From Paraburkholderia lycopersici (GTDB lineage: Bacteria > Pseudomonadota > Gammaproteobacteria > Burkholderiales > Burkholderiaceae): DNA of 64,000 nt. The stretch spans positions 1 to 64,000 of the forward strand of contig NZ_FMYQ01000030.1 of NCBI RefSeq assembly GCF_900096975.1, given 5' to 3'. A model generated the notes under the pieces. The model saw only the letters and a program-made list of their open reading frames with translations, was not told the DNA's origin and made no database searches. The position numbers and the translations under genes are program-made. Shown piece after piece: positions 36,394 to 44,512 of this stretch; the stretch's first letter is position 1, and the number at the start of each line of letters is the position of its first letter.

Positions 36394-36633
36394 ATGAAAG
36401 CAGATCACCTGATCGAAATGGCGAACCAGATCGGCATGTTCTTCGACTCGCTGCCCGATCGCGAAGAGGCGCTTACGGGCATCGCGGAGCACATCCGCAG
36501 ATTCTGGGAGCCGCGCATGCGCCGCACGCTGCTCGCGGCGCTCGACGGCGAAGGCGCGCAAGCGGGCTTCTCCGAGATCGTGCTCGCGTCACTGACGAAG
36601 CATCGCGAAGCGTTGGCGCCGGCGGCATCCTGA
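36394..36633 (+). CDS. fdsD: Formate dehydrogenase delta subunit
   Basis: Small soluble protein of 79 residues, the FdsD family (MKADHLIEMANQIGMFFDSL, then ITEHIRRFW-like AEHIRRFWEPRMRRTLLAAL). FdsD is needed for full activity and assembly of FDH in the family. It starts 4 bases after fdsA. In Cupriavidus necator, fdsC (an FdhD-type sulfur-transfer chaperone) lies between fdsA and fdsD; here no room is left for it. The operon appears to end here, running into the convergent monooxygenase gene. Confidence 0.92.
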   Translation: MKADHLIEMANQIGMFFDSLPDREEALTGIAEHIRRFWEPRMRRTLLAALDGEGAQAGFSEIVLASLTKHREALAPAAS

Positions 36634-36676
36634 CGCGAGTCGCGCACGCGAACGGCGCCGCGCCGGTCCAGGCGGC

Positions 36677-38359
36677 TCAGCCCTGCGGCGCCTGGGCGAA
36701 GCCCGGGGCCGCATACCACGTTTCGCAGTGGCGCAGCAGCGCATTGAGATCCGACGCGGGGCGGCCGCGCGCTCCGATGTACCCGTCAGGACGCACGAGA
36801 TAGAACGCGGGACGCGTGCGTCCATACGATTCGTCCAGCGAGGGCGCGCCCTCGCCCGCCAGCGGCGTCTCGCCGTCGGCGAGGCTGGCGATCCACCACA
36901 CCCGCAACGCCTGGGGGAACAACCGCTCCACGACTTCGGCAAAATGCTTGAGCGTGGCGTTCGCGTCCGCGCCGTTTTTCGTCGCGGCGACGTCGTCTTC
37001 CACGAGCAGGAACAGCGAGAAGCACGCCGGATCGTGAAGGTCGAAAATGCGCCCTTTGTCGGGCGCCTTGCCCAGTGGCCCATCCACCACGCGCACGAGC
37101 GCATCGGGCGCGCGCTCTCCCGCGCGCGGGCCGCCGTCGAGCACCCGTTCGAGCGAAAGCGGGCTGCGGCGGTACTGGATCGACAGCTCGCTCACCGCCT
37201 GGCGCGCCGCATCGCGCAGCGGCCCGAGCGCAACGAGCGCCGGCATCACACGTTCGCGCAGCAACTTGAGCGGCCCATGATCGGCTTCGACCAGTTGCGT
37301 CATGAAGCTGGTTTGCTGCAGCACGAGGCGCTCGATGGGATAGCGTTCGGCATGATAGGTATCGAGCAGGCGCTCCGGCGCGCCGCCCGCATGCACGCGC
37401 GCAATCTTCCAGCCCAGATTGAAGGCCTCCTGAATGCCCGTGTTCATGCCCTGCGCGCCAGCGGGGCTGTGGACGTGGGCGGCGTCGCCGGCGAAGAAGG
37501 TGCGCTCGACGCGCAGTTGCCGCACCATGCGGCTGTTCACGCTGAAGTAGGACGCCCAGCTCATGTCCGACACGGAGACGGGATGATGGACGCGCTGCAC
37601 GATGATGTCACGGCACTCGTCGAGCGTGGGCACGGGAGTCGTGCCTTCGGGCGCGGCGGGCAGCATCGCCTTGTGATCGGCGATCAGGCGGTAACGGCCC
37701 TGGCCGAACGGAAAGAGCGCGGCGAAGCCCTCGCCTGAAGCGAAGATATGAAACTCGTCGTCGGACCAGGGCGTGCTCGCGCTCAGGTCCGCGAGCAGGA
37801 ACGACTGCGCCATCGTCTCGCCGTCGAACTTCATGTCGAGGCGGTGGCGCACGGTGCTGTGCGCACCGTCGGCGGCGATCACGTATGCGCAGCGCAGCGA
37901 CTCGACGCGGCCATCGGGGCGGCGCACTTCGGCGCTCGCGCCGGCCGAGCCCTGCGTGTATTCGAGCAGTTCGCAGCCGCGCTCGATTTCGACGCCCAAC
38001 GCGGCGAGATGCCCCGTGAGAATGCGTTCGGTGACGGTCTGGTCGATGAAAAGCAGATAGGGATAGCGCGTGAGGAGCGGGTCGAAGTCGAGGCGCGCCC
38101 GGCGCTGGCCGTTCGAGTAGAGATTCGCGATATGCGAGCGGTGGCCGAGTTCGAGAAACGGCTCGACAATGCGATGCTGCTCGAACAGTTCGAGCGTGCG
38201 CGCCTGAATGCCGATCGCCCGCGAGTGACGCCCCGGCTGCGGCGCGCGATCGATCAGCCGGACGGGAATATGCGCGCGCGCGAGACTCATCGCGGCGGCG
38301 AGCCCGGTGGGGCCCGCGCCCACGATGAGCACGGGCGCAAGAGAAGAAGCCACGGCCAT
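36677..38359 (-). CDS. FAD-dependent aromatic-ring monooxygenase (PheA/TfdB/MhpA class)
   Basis: Group-A flavoprotein monooxygenase of 560 residues. FAD is bound by LIVGAGPTGLAAAMSLARA near the start. The DG motif region is YVIAADGAHSTVRHRL and the GD motif is FFAGDAAHVHSPAGAQGMNT. A C-terminal thioredoxin-like domain (about residues 400-560) is typical of phenol/pentachlorophenol hydroxylases. GGAGGT five bases before the ATG at 38357-38359 fixes the start at MAVASSLAPVLIVGAG. It is monocistronic by appearance. The substrate (a phenol-type aromatic, or an antibiotic) is unknown, and no ring-cleavage genes lie nearby. Confidence 0.88.
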   Translation of the reverse strand: MAVASSLAPVLIVGAGPTGLAAAMSLARAHIPVRLIDRAPQPGRHSRAIGIQARTLELFEQHRIVEPFLELGHRSHIANLYSNGQRRARLDFDPLLTRYPYLLFIDQTVTERILTGHLAALGVEIERGCELLEYTQGSAGASAEVRRPDGRVESLRCAYVIAADGAHSTVRHRLDMKFDGETMAQSFLLADLSASTPWSDDEFHIFASGEGFAALFPFGQGRYRLIADHKAMLPAAPEGTTPVPTLDECRDIIVQRVHHPVSVSDMSWASYFSVNSRMVRQLRVERTFFAGDAAHVHSPAGAQGMNTGIQEAFNLGWKIARVHAGGAPERLLDTYHAERYPIERLVLQQTSFMTQLVEADHGPLKLLRERVMPALVALGPLRDAARQAVSELSIQYRRSPLSLERVLDGGPRAGERAPDALVRVVDGPLGKAPDKGRIFDLHDPACFSLFLLVEDDVAATKNGADANATLKHFAEVVERLFPQALRVWWIASLADGETPLAGEGAPSLDESYGRTRPAFYLVRPDGYIGARGRPASDLNALLRHCETWYAAPGFAQAPQG

Positions 38360-38479
38360 GCAGACCTCCATGCGCTCGATACGTTACGTAGTGTATCGCC
38401 CGCGCCTCGACCGGTCGCGCGGCAGCGCATCAAATGCTGCCTGAATCGCCAGGCAAACGGCGACGCGAAACGGCGCGCT

Positions 38480-39658
38480 TCAGTGGGCGTGCGGATGCGT
38501 GGGCGCCGGCGCTTGTCGATGCGCGCCGCCCGGCACGTCGAGCGCGCAGCGATGCTCGCTCGTGCCGAGGTCCACCTGCAGCGTCACATGGCGCATGCCG
38601 AAGCGCGCGCTGAGCGACTCGACGACGCGATCGAGCGCGGCGTCGCCGGGGTGGCCCGCCGGCATCACGAGGTGCGCGGTAAGCGCGCAGCCCGTGGTCG
38701 AAAGCGCCCACACGTGGAGGTCGTGCACGTCGACCACGCCTTCCTGTTCCGCCAGGAAGCCCCGCACGCGCACGATGTCGACGCTCTCGGGCACGGCGGC
38801 GAGCGCAAGACGCACCGACTCGCGCAGCAAGCCCCACGTGCCGTACACGATCACGAGCACGACCGCGATGGACATGAGCGGATCGAGCCAGCTCCAGCCG
38901 GTCGCGAGGATCAGCAGGCCGCTCACGGCCACGGCGGCGGACACGCCCGCGTCGGCGGCCATGTGCAGGAATGCGCCGCGAATGTTCAGATCGTCCTTTT
39001 GCCCGCGCATGAAGAGCCATGCCGAAAAACCGTTGACCACCATGCCGACGGTCGCGACGATGAACACGTCGAGGCCCGCGACCGGCGCGGGGTGGAGCAG
39101 GCGCTCGAACGCCTGCGCAAGGATGGCGCCGCAGGCGAGCAGCAGCAGCGCGGCGTTGGCAAGCGAGGCGAGAATCGACGAGCTGCCGAACCCGAACGTG
39201 AAACGCGCGGACGGGCGGCGCGTCGCGAGCCATGCGGCGCCCCAGGCGAGCAGCAGGCCGAGCACGTCGGAGAGGTTGTGGCCGGCGTCGGCGAGCAGCG
39301 CGGTGGAATGGGCCAGCATCCCATAAACCGTCTGGACGACCACGATGACGACGTTCAGCGCGACGGCGATCGCAAACGCGCGGCCATGCCCCGCGACCGG
39401 CGCGTGATGATGGTGATGACCGTGCGCATGACCATGGCCGTGGTCGTCATCGTGACCGTGGTCATGCCCGTGCGATGCGTGGACGCCTTCGTGGTCGTGC
39501 CCGTGATGCCCATCGTCGTCATGACGACGATGGGCCTGCGCGGTGGTTTCGCCCTGATCCTGCGCGCGCGCCGGCCCCGGGCCACCCGTCTCGTCGAACC
39601 ACACGGGCGCGTGCTCGTCCTCGCGCTCCTCGGCGCGTTCGCGGTTGGCAGCCGTCAT
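38480..39658 (-). CDS. Cation diffusion facilitator with histidine-rich N terminus (Zn/Co efflux type)
   Basis: Metal/proton antiporter of 392 residues. The first about 110 residues are hydrophilic and extraordinarily rich in histidine, with repeated DHGHDDDHGHGHAHGHHHHH-type runs. Six membrane spans follow. The HxxxD-type metal site appears as ALLADAGHNLSDVLGLLLAW in helix 2 and HMAADAGVSAAVAV in helix 5. The cytoplasmic domain has VHDLHVWALSTTGCALTAHL, a family signature. A GGAGG precedes the ATG at 39656-39658. The ATG overlaps the arsR stop by ATGA, so the transporter is co-translated with its repressor. Zinc or cobalt is the likely ion. Confidence 0.93.
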   Translation of the reverse strand: MTAANRERAEEREDEHAPVWFDETGGPGPARAQDQGETTAQAHRRHDDDGHHGHDHEGVHASHGHDHGHDDDHGHGHAHGHHHHHAPVAGHGRAFAIAVALNVVIVVVQTVYGMLAHSTALLADAGHNLSDVLGLLLAWGAAWLATRRPSARFTFGFGSSSILASLANAALLLLACGAILAQAFERLLHPAPVAGLDVFIVATVGMVVNGFSAWLFMRGQKDDLNIRGAFLHMAADAGVSAAVAVSGLLILATGWSWLDPLMSIAVVLVIVYGTWGLLRESVRLALAAVPESVDIVRVRGFLAEQEGVVDVHDLHVWALSTTGCALTAHLVMPAGHPGDAALDRVVESLSARFGMRHVTLQVDLGTSEHRCALDVPGGAHRQAPAPTHPHAH

Positions 39659-39975
39659 GCGCCCTCCTGCCATTGCGTCGAGGGCTCGGCCACGTGCTCC
39701 AGCATGCCGGCGAGCATCGCGCTGATATGCGAATCGGCGGCGGCATAGAACACCTGCTTGCCCTCGCGCTCCGCACGCACGATGCGCGCCGCACGCAGGA
39801 GCCGCAAATGGTGGCTCACGAGCGACGGCGACAATCCGAGCGCATCGGCAATCGCCCCCACGGCAAGGCGCTCCTGCACGCACGCCAGCACGATGCGCAG
39901 GCGCGTGGCGTCGCCGAGCAGGCGAAAGAGGTCAGCGAGCGGCACCACGCGCTCGTCGTCGGAAACGGGAGTCAT
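39655..39975 (-). CDS. ArsR/SmtB-family metal-responsive repressor with alpha-5 site
   Basis: Winged-helix repressor of 106 residues. The DNA-reading helix-turn-helix is GAIADALGLSPSLVSHHLRL, preceded by FRLLGDATRLRIVLACVQ. The C-terminal helix reads AADSHISAMLAGMLEHVAEP, giving D-x-H-x10-H-x2-E, the alpha-5 metal set of SmtB/CzrA (two half-sites per dimer). There is no alpha-3 CxC site, so arsenic sensing is unlikely; zinc (or cobalt) is expected. A TTG upstream could give 11 more residues, but that segment overlaps the operator-like dyad, so I prefer the ATG at 39973-39975. It precedes and overlaps the CDF gene. Confidence 0.9.
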   Translation of the reverse strand: MTPVSDDERVVPLADLFRLLGDATRLRIVLACVQERLAVGAIADALGLSPSLVSHHLRLLRAARIVRAEREGKQVFYAAADSHISAMLAGMLEHVAEPSTQWQEGA

Positions 39976-39988
39976 GAATATGAACCAA

Positions 39989-40012
39989 ACAAGTGAATAG
40001 GTGTTCAAATGT
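39989..40012 (-). promoter_or_regulatory. SmtB/CzrA-type operator upstream of arsR
   Basis: Read on the minus strand, an 11-2-11 imperfect dyad has 8 of 11 matching positions and contains TGAACACCTATTCA. This agrees with the core TGAACA-N2-TATTCA known from the SmtB and CzrA operators. TATTCA could also serve as the -10, with TTGCTC 18 bases upstream as a weak -35, so metal-free repressor would block the promoter. It lies 13 bases before the arsR start codon. Confidence 0.65.
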
Positions 40013-40106
40013 TAATTGAGCAACGGATTCCCGTCAACTCGGGGAACGGGTCCGCGAGTGTGGGAAAATGCCGGCTTTGCGTCCCGATCGGTTTGCTTCT
40101 TCAGTC

Positions 40107-42035
40107 ATGGAACAGTTTTTTGTCCGCGCGTATGCCGCACATCGCGACGGCCGGCTGGACGACGCCGAGCGCGGCTACCGCGCGACGCTCGCCGCCGATC
40201 CCGTGCACGTCGATGCGCTGCATCTGCTCGGCGTGCTGCGCCATCAGCAGGGCCAGCACGCGGAAGCCGCGGACCTCGTGCGCCGCGCGGTCGCCTTGCG
40301 CCCCGACGACGCCGCGCTCCAGCTGAATCTCGGCAATGCCCTGAAGGCGCTCGGCGAGCTCGACGGCGCGATCGAGCGCTTTCGCAACGCGCTCACGCTC
40401 GCCCCCGCTTTCGCGCTCGCGCACTACAACCTCGGCAACGCCTACGCGGCCATCGGTCGCCACGAAGACGCGATGTACGCGTTCAGCCACGCCGTGCGCC
40501 TGCAACCCGGCGACGCCTCGTCGCACAACAATCTCGGCAACGCGCTGCACGCGCTCGGCCGCCACGGCGAAGCGGCCGACTCGTTTCGCCGCGCGCTCAA
40601 GATCCGTCCCGGCCACGCAGGCGCGCACAACAATCTCGGCATGTCGCTCAACGCGCTCGGCGACAGCGCGGGCGCGCTCGAGCAGTTCCGGCAGGCGCTG
40701 CGCGCGCAGCCGCGCTTCGTGGCCGCGCACTTCAATCTCGCGAACACGCTCGATGCGACCGGCCATCATCACGAGGCCGCGACCGCCTTCGAAGCCGCGC
40801 TTGCGCTGCAGCCGCGCTTCGTGCCCGCCCTCTTCGGACTCGGCAACGCGCTCGCGGCGCTCGGCCGTCACGACGAGGCCGTCGGGCCTTATGAGCGCGC
40901 GATCGGCTTCGATCCCAAATTCGCGCTCGCATGGCTTGCGCTCGGCGCGGCACATCACGCGCTCGGCCGTCATGCGGCCGCATTGCGCGCCTTTGACGAA
41001 GCGCTGCGCGTGCGGCCCGATCTCGCCGCCGCGCATCTGAATCGCGCGCTCGCATGGCTCACGCTCGGCGATTTCCGGCGTGGACTGCCCGAGTACGAAT
41101 GGCGCCTCGATCCGGCCGCCCGCGAGCAGGCGCACGCCAACACGCCGCTCGGCGCGGGCTACGCGGCAGCCCTGACGCCCGCCGCGCCGGGCCTGGCGGC
41201 CAGCGCGCTGCCGCGCTGGCACGGCGAGCCGCTGAACGCCCGCACCCTCGTCATCGAAGCCGAGCAGGGCTTTGGCGACACGCTCCAGTTCGTGCGCTTC
41301 GTGCCGCTCATCGCGGCGGCGGCGCAGCATGGCAACGCGCGCATCGTGCTCGAAGTGCAGCGCGCGCTCGTGCCGCTCATTGCACCCGCAGCCGAGGCCT
41401 GGCGCATCACGCTCGTCGAGCAAGGCGCGCCGCGCCCCGCCGCCGACCTGCGCTGTCCGCTCCTTTCGCTACCGCTCGCGCTCGGCGCGACCCCGGACAC
41501 GCTGCCCGCGCGCACGCCCTACCTCAATGCGAGCGCCGCCTACCGGCGCAAATGGCGCGGCTCTCTGGGCGGCCAGGCGCGGCGCAAGATCGGGCTCGCG
41601 TGGTCGGGCCGCATCCAGAAGCACGAGAACCGCGCGATTGCGCTCGCCATGCTCGACCCGCTCTTCGCACTCGACGGCATCGACTGGATCGTGCTGCAGC
41701 CCGACCTGAGCGACGCGGAGCACGCGGCGCTCGACGCGCATCCGCGGGCGCGCTCGATCCATCGACTGGGAAACAAGCTTCAAGACTTCGCGGACACCGC
41801 CGCGGTAATCGAACGTCTGGACAGCGTGGTGTCGATCGACACGTCGATCGCCCACCTCGCGGGCGCGCTGGGCGCGAAGCTCTGGCTCATGCTGCCGTTC
41901 GCTGCGGATTGGCGCTGGTTCACGGGCACCGACGAGAGCCCCTGGTACCCGCGCGCGCGGCTCGTGCGCCAGCCGCGGCCGCATGCATGGGCGGAAGTCA
42001 TCGAGACGGTCGCGCGGGAATTGCGCGACGCGTGA
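40107..42035 (+). CDS. TPR protein with C-terminal glycosyltransferase-9-like domain
   Basis: Protein of 642 residues. About nine tetratricopeptide repeats of 34 residues cover residues 5-330, with the pattern AHYNLGNAYAAIGRHEDAM repeated almost verbatim. The C-terminal part (about 355-642) has the fold signatures of heptosyl-/GT9-like enzymes: IEAEQGFGDTLQFVRFVPLI, KIGLAWSGR, DTAAVIERLDSVVSIDTSIA and HLAGALGAKLWLMLPFAADW. No signal peptide or membrane span is seen. It resembles bacterial OGT-like or SPINDLY-like proteins that glycosylate surface structures, but the acceptor and sugar are unknown. The start (MEQFFVRAYAAHRDG) follows the divergent arsR region. Confidence 0.85.
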   Translation: MEQFFVRAYAAHRDGRLDDAERGYRATLAADPVHVDALHLLGVLRHQQGQHAEAADLVRRAVALRPDDAALQLNLGNALKALGELDGAIERFRNALTLAPAFALAHYNLGNAYAAIGRHEDAMYAFSHAVRLQPGDASSHNNLGNALHALGRHGEAADSFRRALKIRPGHAGAHNNLGMSLNALGDSAGALEQFRQALRAQPRFVAAHFNLANTLDATGHHHEAATAFEAALALQPRFVPALFGLGNALAALGRHDEAVGPYERAIGFDPKFALAWLALGAAHHALGRHAAALRAFDEALRVRPDLAAAHLNRALAWLTLGDFRRGLPEYEWRLDPAAREQAHANTPLGAGYAAALTPAAPGLAASALPRWHGEPLNARTLVIEAEQGFGDTLQFVRFVPLIAAAAQHGNARIVLEVQRALVPLIAPAAEAWRITLVEQGAPRPAADLRCPLLSLPLALGATPDTLPARTPYLNASAAYRRKWRGSLGGQARRKIGLAWSGRIQKHENRAIALAMLDPLFALDGIDWIVLQPDLSDAEHAALDAHPRARSIHRLGNKLQDFADTAAVIERLDSVVSIDTSIAHLAGALGAKLWLMLPFAADWRWFTGTDESPWYPRARLVRQPRPHAWAEVIETVARELRDA

Positions 42036-42065
42036 GCGAAATCCGCAAGACGCCACCCAACGAAA

Positions 42066-42090
42066 ACGGGGCGCCCGAGCGCCCCGTTTT
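42066..42090 (+). terminator. Bidirectional terminator between the TPR gene and the MFS gene
   Basis: A 10-bp stem AACGGGGCGC / GCGCCCCGTT (apart from a short loop) with T run on the plus side and AAAA on the other. It separates two convergent genes. Confidence 0.85.
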
Positions 42091-42123
42091 CATTGGTTCC
42101 GCTGCGAGAGCGGAATCGATCGA

Positions 42124-43419
42124 TCAAGCCGTCTTGTACTGGTTGCGCGCTTCGGGCGTGCGATAGAGCACGAGCGTCGCGATGAGACCGCACACGCCCG
42201 CCACGCCCATCCACGCACCCGGCGCGGCCTTGTTGCCGCTCACGTGGATGAGGTACGTCGAGATCGCCGGCGTGAAGCCGCCGATCGTCGTCGCGAGGCT
42301 GTAGGCGAGCGAAAAGCCGGCGGTGCGTACGTCGGCGGGCATGACCTCGGTGAGCGCCACGACCATCGCGCCGTTGTAGCAGCCGTAGAGGAACGAGAGC
42401 CACAGCTCGACCGACAACAGGCGGCCAAAAGACGGCTCTCCCACGAGCCACTGCACGGCCGGGTAGGCGGTGAGGATCGTGAGCACGGTGAAGACGAGCA
42501 GCACCGGGCGACGGCCGACGCGATCCGACACCGCACCCGATACCGGTAGCCAGAACAGATTCGACAAGCCGATGCAGACGGTCACGATCAGCGTGTCGAG
42601 TTCGTTCATCTTGAGCACCTCCTTGCCGAAGGTCGGCGTGTAGGCGGTGATCATGTAGAACGAGACGGTGGTCATGATGACCATGCCCATGCCGGCGATC
42701 ACGACGCCCCAGTTCTGCACCATCGAGGCCATGATCTCGCCCATCGACGGACGATGCTTCTTCTTCGCGAACTCCTCGGTTTCCTGCAGCGAGCGCCGGA
42801 TCATGAAGAGGAACGGCACGATCAGGCAGCCGATGAGGAACGGCACGCGCCAGCCCCACGCCGTCATATGCTCGACGGGCAACAGGCGATGCAGCAGCAC
42901 GCCGAGCAACGCGGCGAACACGACGGCGACCTGCTGGCTACCCGATTGCCACGAGACATAGAAGCCCTTGTTGCCCTTGGTCGCGATCTCGGAGAGATAA
43001 ACCGAGACGCCGCCCAGTTCCACGCCCGCCGAAAAACCCTGCAGGAGACGTCCGAGCAGCACGAGAGCTGGCGCGAGTATGCCGATCGTCGCATAGCCCG
43101 GGACGACCGCCACCGCGAGCGTGCCGAACGCCATCAGCCCGAGCGTGAGCATGAGGCCCTTGCGGCGGCCGTGATGGTCGATATACGCGCCGAGAACGAT
43201 GGCGCCGAGCGGCCGCACGAGAAAGCCCGCGCCGAACACGGACAGCGCCAGCATCAGGGAAGCGAAGGCGCTGTCGCTCGGGAAATAGGTCCGGGCGATC
43301 GCCGAAGCGTAATAGCCATAGACCATGAAATCGTACATTTCCAGAAAGTTGCCGCTGACGACGCGGAAAACGGTCCGGAATCTGGATTCTCTGGGAGATG
43401 CGTGGGACGCGGTAGACAT
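42124..43419 (-). CDS. MFS transporter, metabolite:H+ symporter family (citrate/tricarboxylate type)
   Basis: Inner-membrane transporter of 431 residues with about twelve spans. It begins with a polar tail and NFLEMYDFMVYGYYASAIAR, the opening of citrate and tricarballylate symporters (CitA/TcuC group). The MHS signature region appears as LGAIVLGAYIDHHGRRKGLM after helix 2, and the second half has PVSGAVSDRVGRRPVLLVFT. The ATG at 43417-43419 (MSTASHASPRES) gives the normal length. It is divergent from the GNAT gene. A short-chain or tricarboxylic acid is the likely substrate; the exact one cannot be read from sequence. Confidence 0.88.
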   Translation of the reverse strand: MSTASHASPRESRFRTVFRVVSGNFLEMYDFMVYGYYASAIARTYFPSDSAFASLMLALSVFGAGFLVRPLGAIVLGAYIDHHGRRKGLMLTLGLMAFGTLAVAVVPGYATIGILAPALVLLGRLLQGFSAGVELGGVSVYLSEIATKGNKGFYVSWQSGSQQVAVVFAALLGVLLHRLLPVEHMTAWGWRVPFLIGCLIVPFLFMIRRSLQETEEFAKKKHRPSMGEIMASMVQNWGVVIAGMGMVIMTTVSFYMITAYTPTFGKEVLKMNELDTLIVTVCIGLSNLFWLPVSGAVSDRVGRRPVLLVFTVLTILTAYPAVQWLVGEPSFGRLLSVELWLSFLYGCYNGAMVVALTEVMPADVRTAGFSLAYSLATTIGGFTPAISTYLIHVSGNKAAPGAWMGVAGVCGLIATLVLYRTPEARNQYKTA

Positions 43420-43763
43420 GACATTCTCGGTAAAGCCTGCCCGGGAAGCCGCGGCGGCTCGCGGGAAAGTAAAAGACAAGGGTCTGCGAGAAGCGGGCAG
43501 CGCGCGTGCGCGCCCGCGCGGGCAATTATTATGCGGTGCGTGGATGGTGTCGGATATTCGGGCATTTCCTTAAAAGTTGCCAGCAAAAATCGCCGATCGC
43601 CCAGTTTCTTTCACTTTATTTCCAGAATCCATTCACATCTCTTTCAGATTGGACGAACCCACCGCGAACGCCTGCCGGATGCGGCACAATAGGACGCGGT
43701 AGGGCTCGGCGCGCGGCCCCCGACGCGCGCCCTGATCCAGGCAGCCGTACGCCATCCATCCGC
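43420..43763. other. Divergent intergenic region between the MFS and GNAT genes
   Basis: 344 bases with no gene I can support. The stretch 43580-43660 is relatively A/T-rich and is the likely place for the MFS promoter. A CACAATAGGA near 43684-43693 may be a -10 for the GNAT gene. No repeat or terminator stands out. Confidence 0.4.
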
Positions 43764-44294
43764 ATGCCCCAAACCCCCGACCTCACGCTGCGCCCGGCCA
43801 CCGTGGCCGATGCCCCATTGCTCGCCGCCATGCATGCCGCGAGCTGGCAGGCCACTTATCCGGCGCTGCTGCCCGCCGCGTTCCTCGAGCGCGAGGTCGG
43901 CGCCGAACGCGCCGCCTACTGGCGCGCGCGCATGGAAGCGCCAGGCAGCGAACGCCGTCTCGTGCTGATCGCCGAGCTCGAATCGGGTGTCGCCGCGGGG
44001 TTCGTCTGCGTCGAACGCCAGCCCGGGTCGCCTTGGGGCGTGCTGCTCGACAATCTCCATGCGCTGCCCGCGCACCAGGGTATCGGCGTCGGCAAGCGCC
44101 TCATGCGCGCGGCGCAGGACTGGGCGCGCGCCCAAGGCGAAGCGCAGCTCTATCTGTACGTGCTCGACGGCAACACGCCCGCGATCGCGTTCTACGAGCG
44201 CCAGGGCTGGACCTACTCGGGCTCGGAGCCCGACCGCATGGGCGGCATCGACATCACGGCACTGCGCTACGTCTACCGGCTCGACGGCGTCTGA
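43764..44294 (+). CDS. GNAT-family N-acetyltransferase
   Basis: Acetyltransferase of 176 residues with the GNAT fold. The acetyl-CoA motif A is LHALPAHQGIGVGKRLMRAA (the Q/RxxGxG/A pattern as QGIGVG), and motif B is VLDGNTPAIAFYERQGWTYSG. The N-terminal LRPATVADAPLLAAMHAASW is typical of the RimI-like/PanZ-type general families. The start (MPQTPDLTLRP) fits the domain. The substrate is unknown. Confidence 0.88.
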   Translation: MPQTPDLTLRPATVADAPLLAAMHAASWQATYPALLPAAFLEREVGAERAAYWRARMEAPGSERRLVLIAELESGVAAGFVCVERQPGSPWGVLLDNLHALPAHQGIGVGKRLMRAAQDWARAQGEAQLYLYVLDGNTPAIAFYERQGWTYSGSEPDRMGGIDITALRYVYRLDGV

Positions 44295-44512
44295 TGCATG
44301 TGTGCGTCGCAGCGCTCCGAGACGCGACAGTGCGCGATGCAGAGCAAAGGCAGCAGCCTTTTAAGAGATCTCCGATAGAACGACGGAATGACAACCGTCA
44401 CTATGCCCGGCACGTCTTCATTTTCACCCGGCGCGCCACCAGCAGCCCATCCGCGCGCCGCAGATGACATTGCCACCCGGCACCTTCCGCGTGTCGGGCC
44501 TGCGAGATACCG

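Noticed and set aside
39380..39540. A tandem-repeat or CRISPR-like array
   Set aside because: The repetitiveness comes from His/Asp/Gly codons of the transporter's metal-binding tail. There are no spacers or constant repeats.
40300..41050. DNA direct repeats spaced about 102 bases
   Set aside because: They are the coding repeats of the TPR motifs, in frame with the protein, not an independent element.
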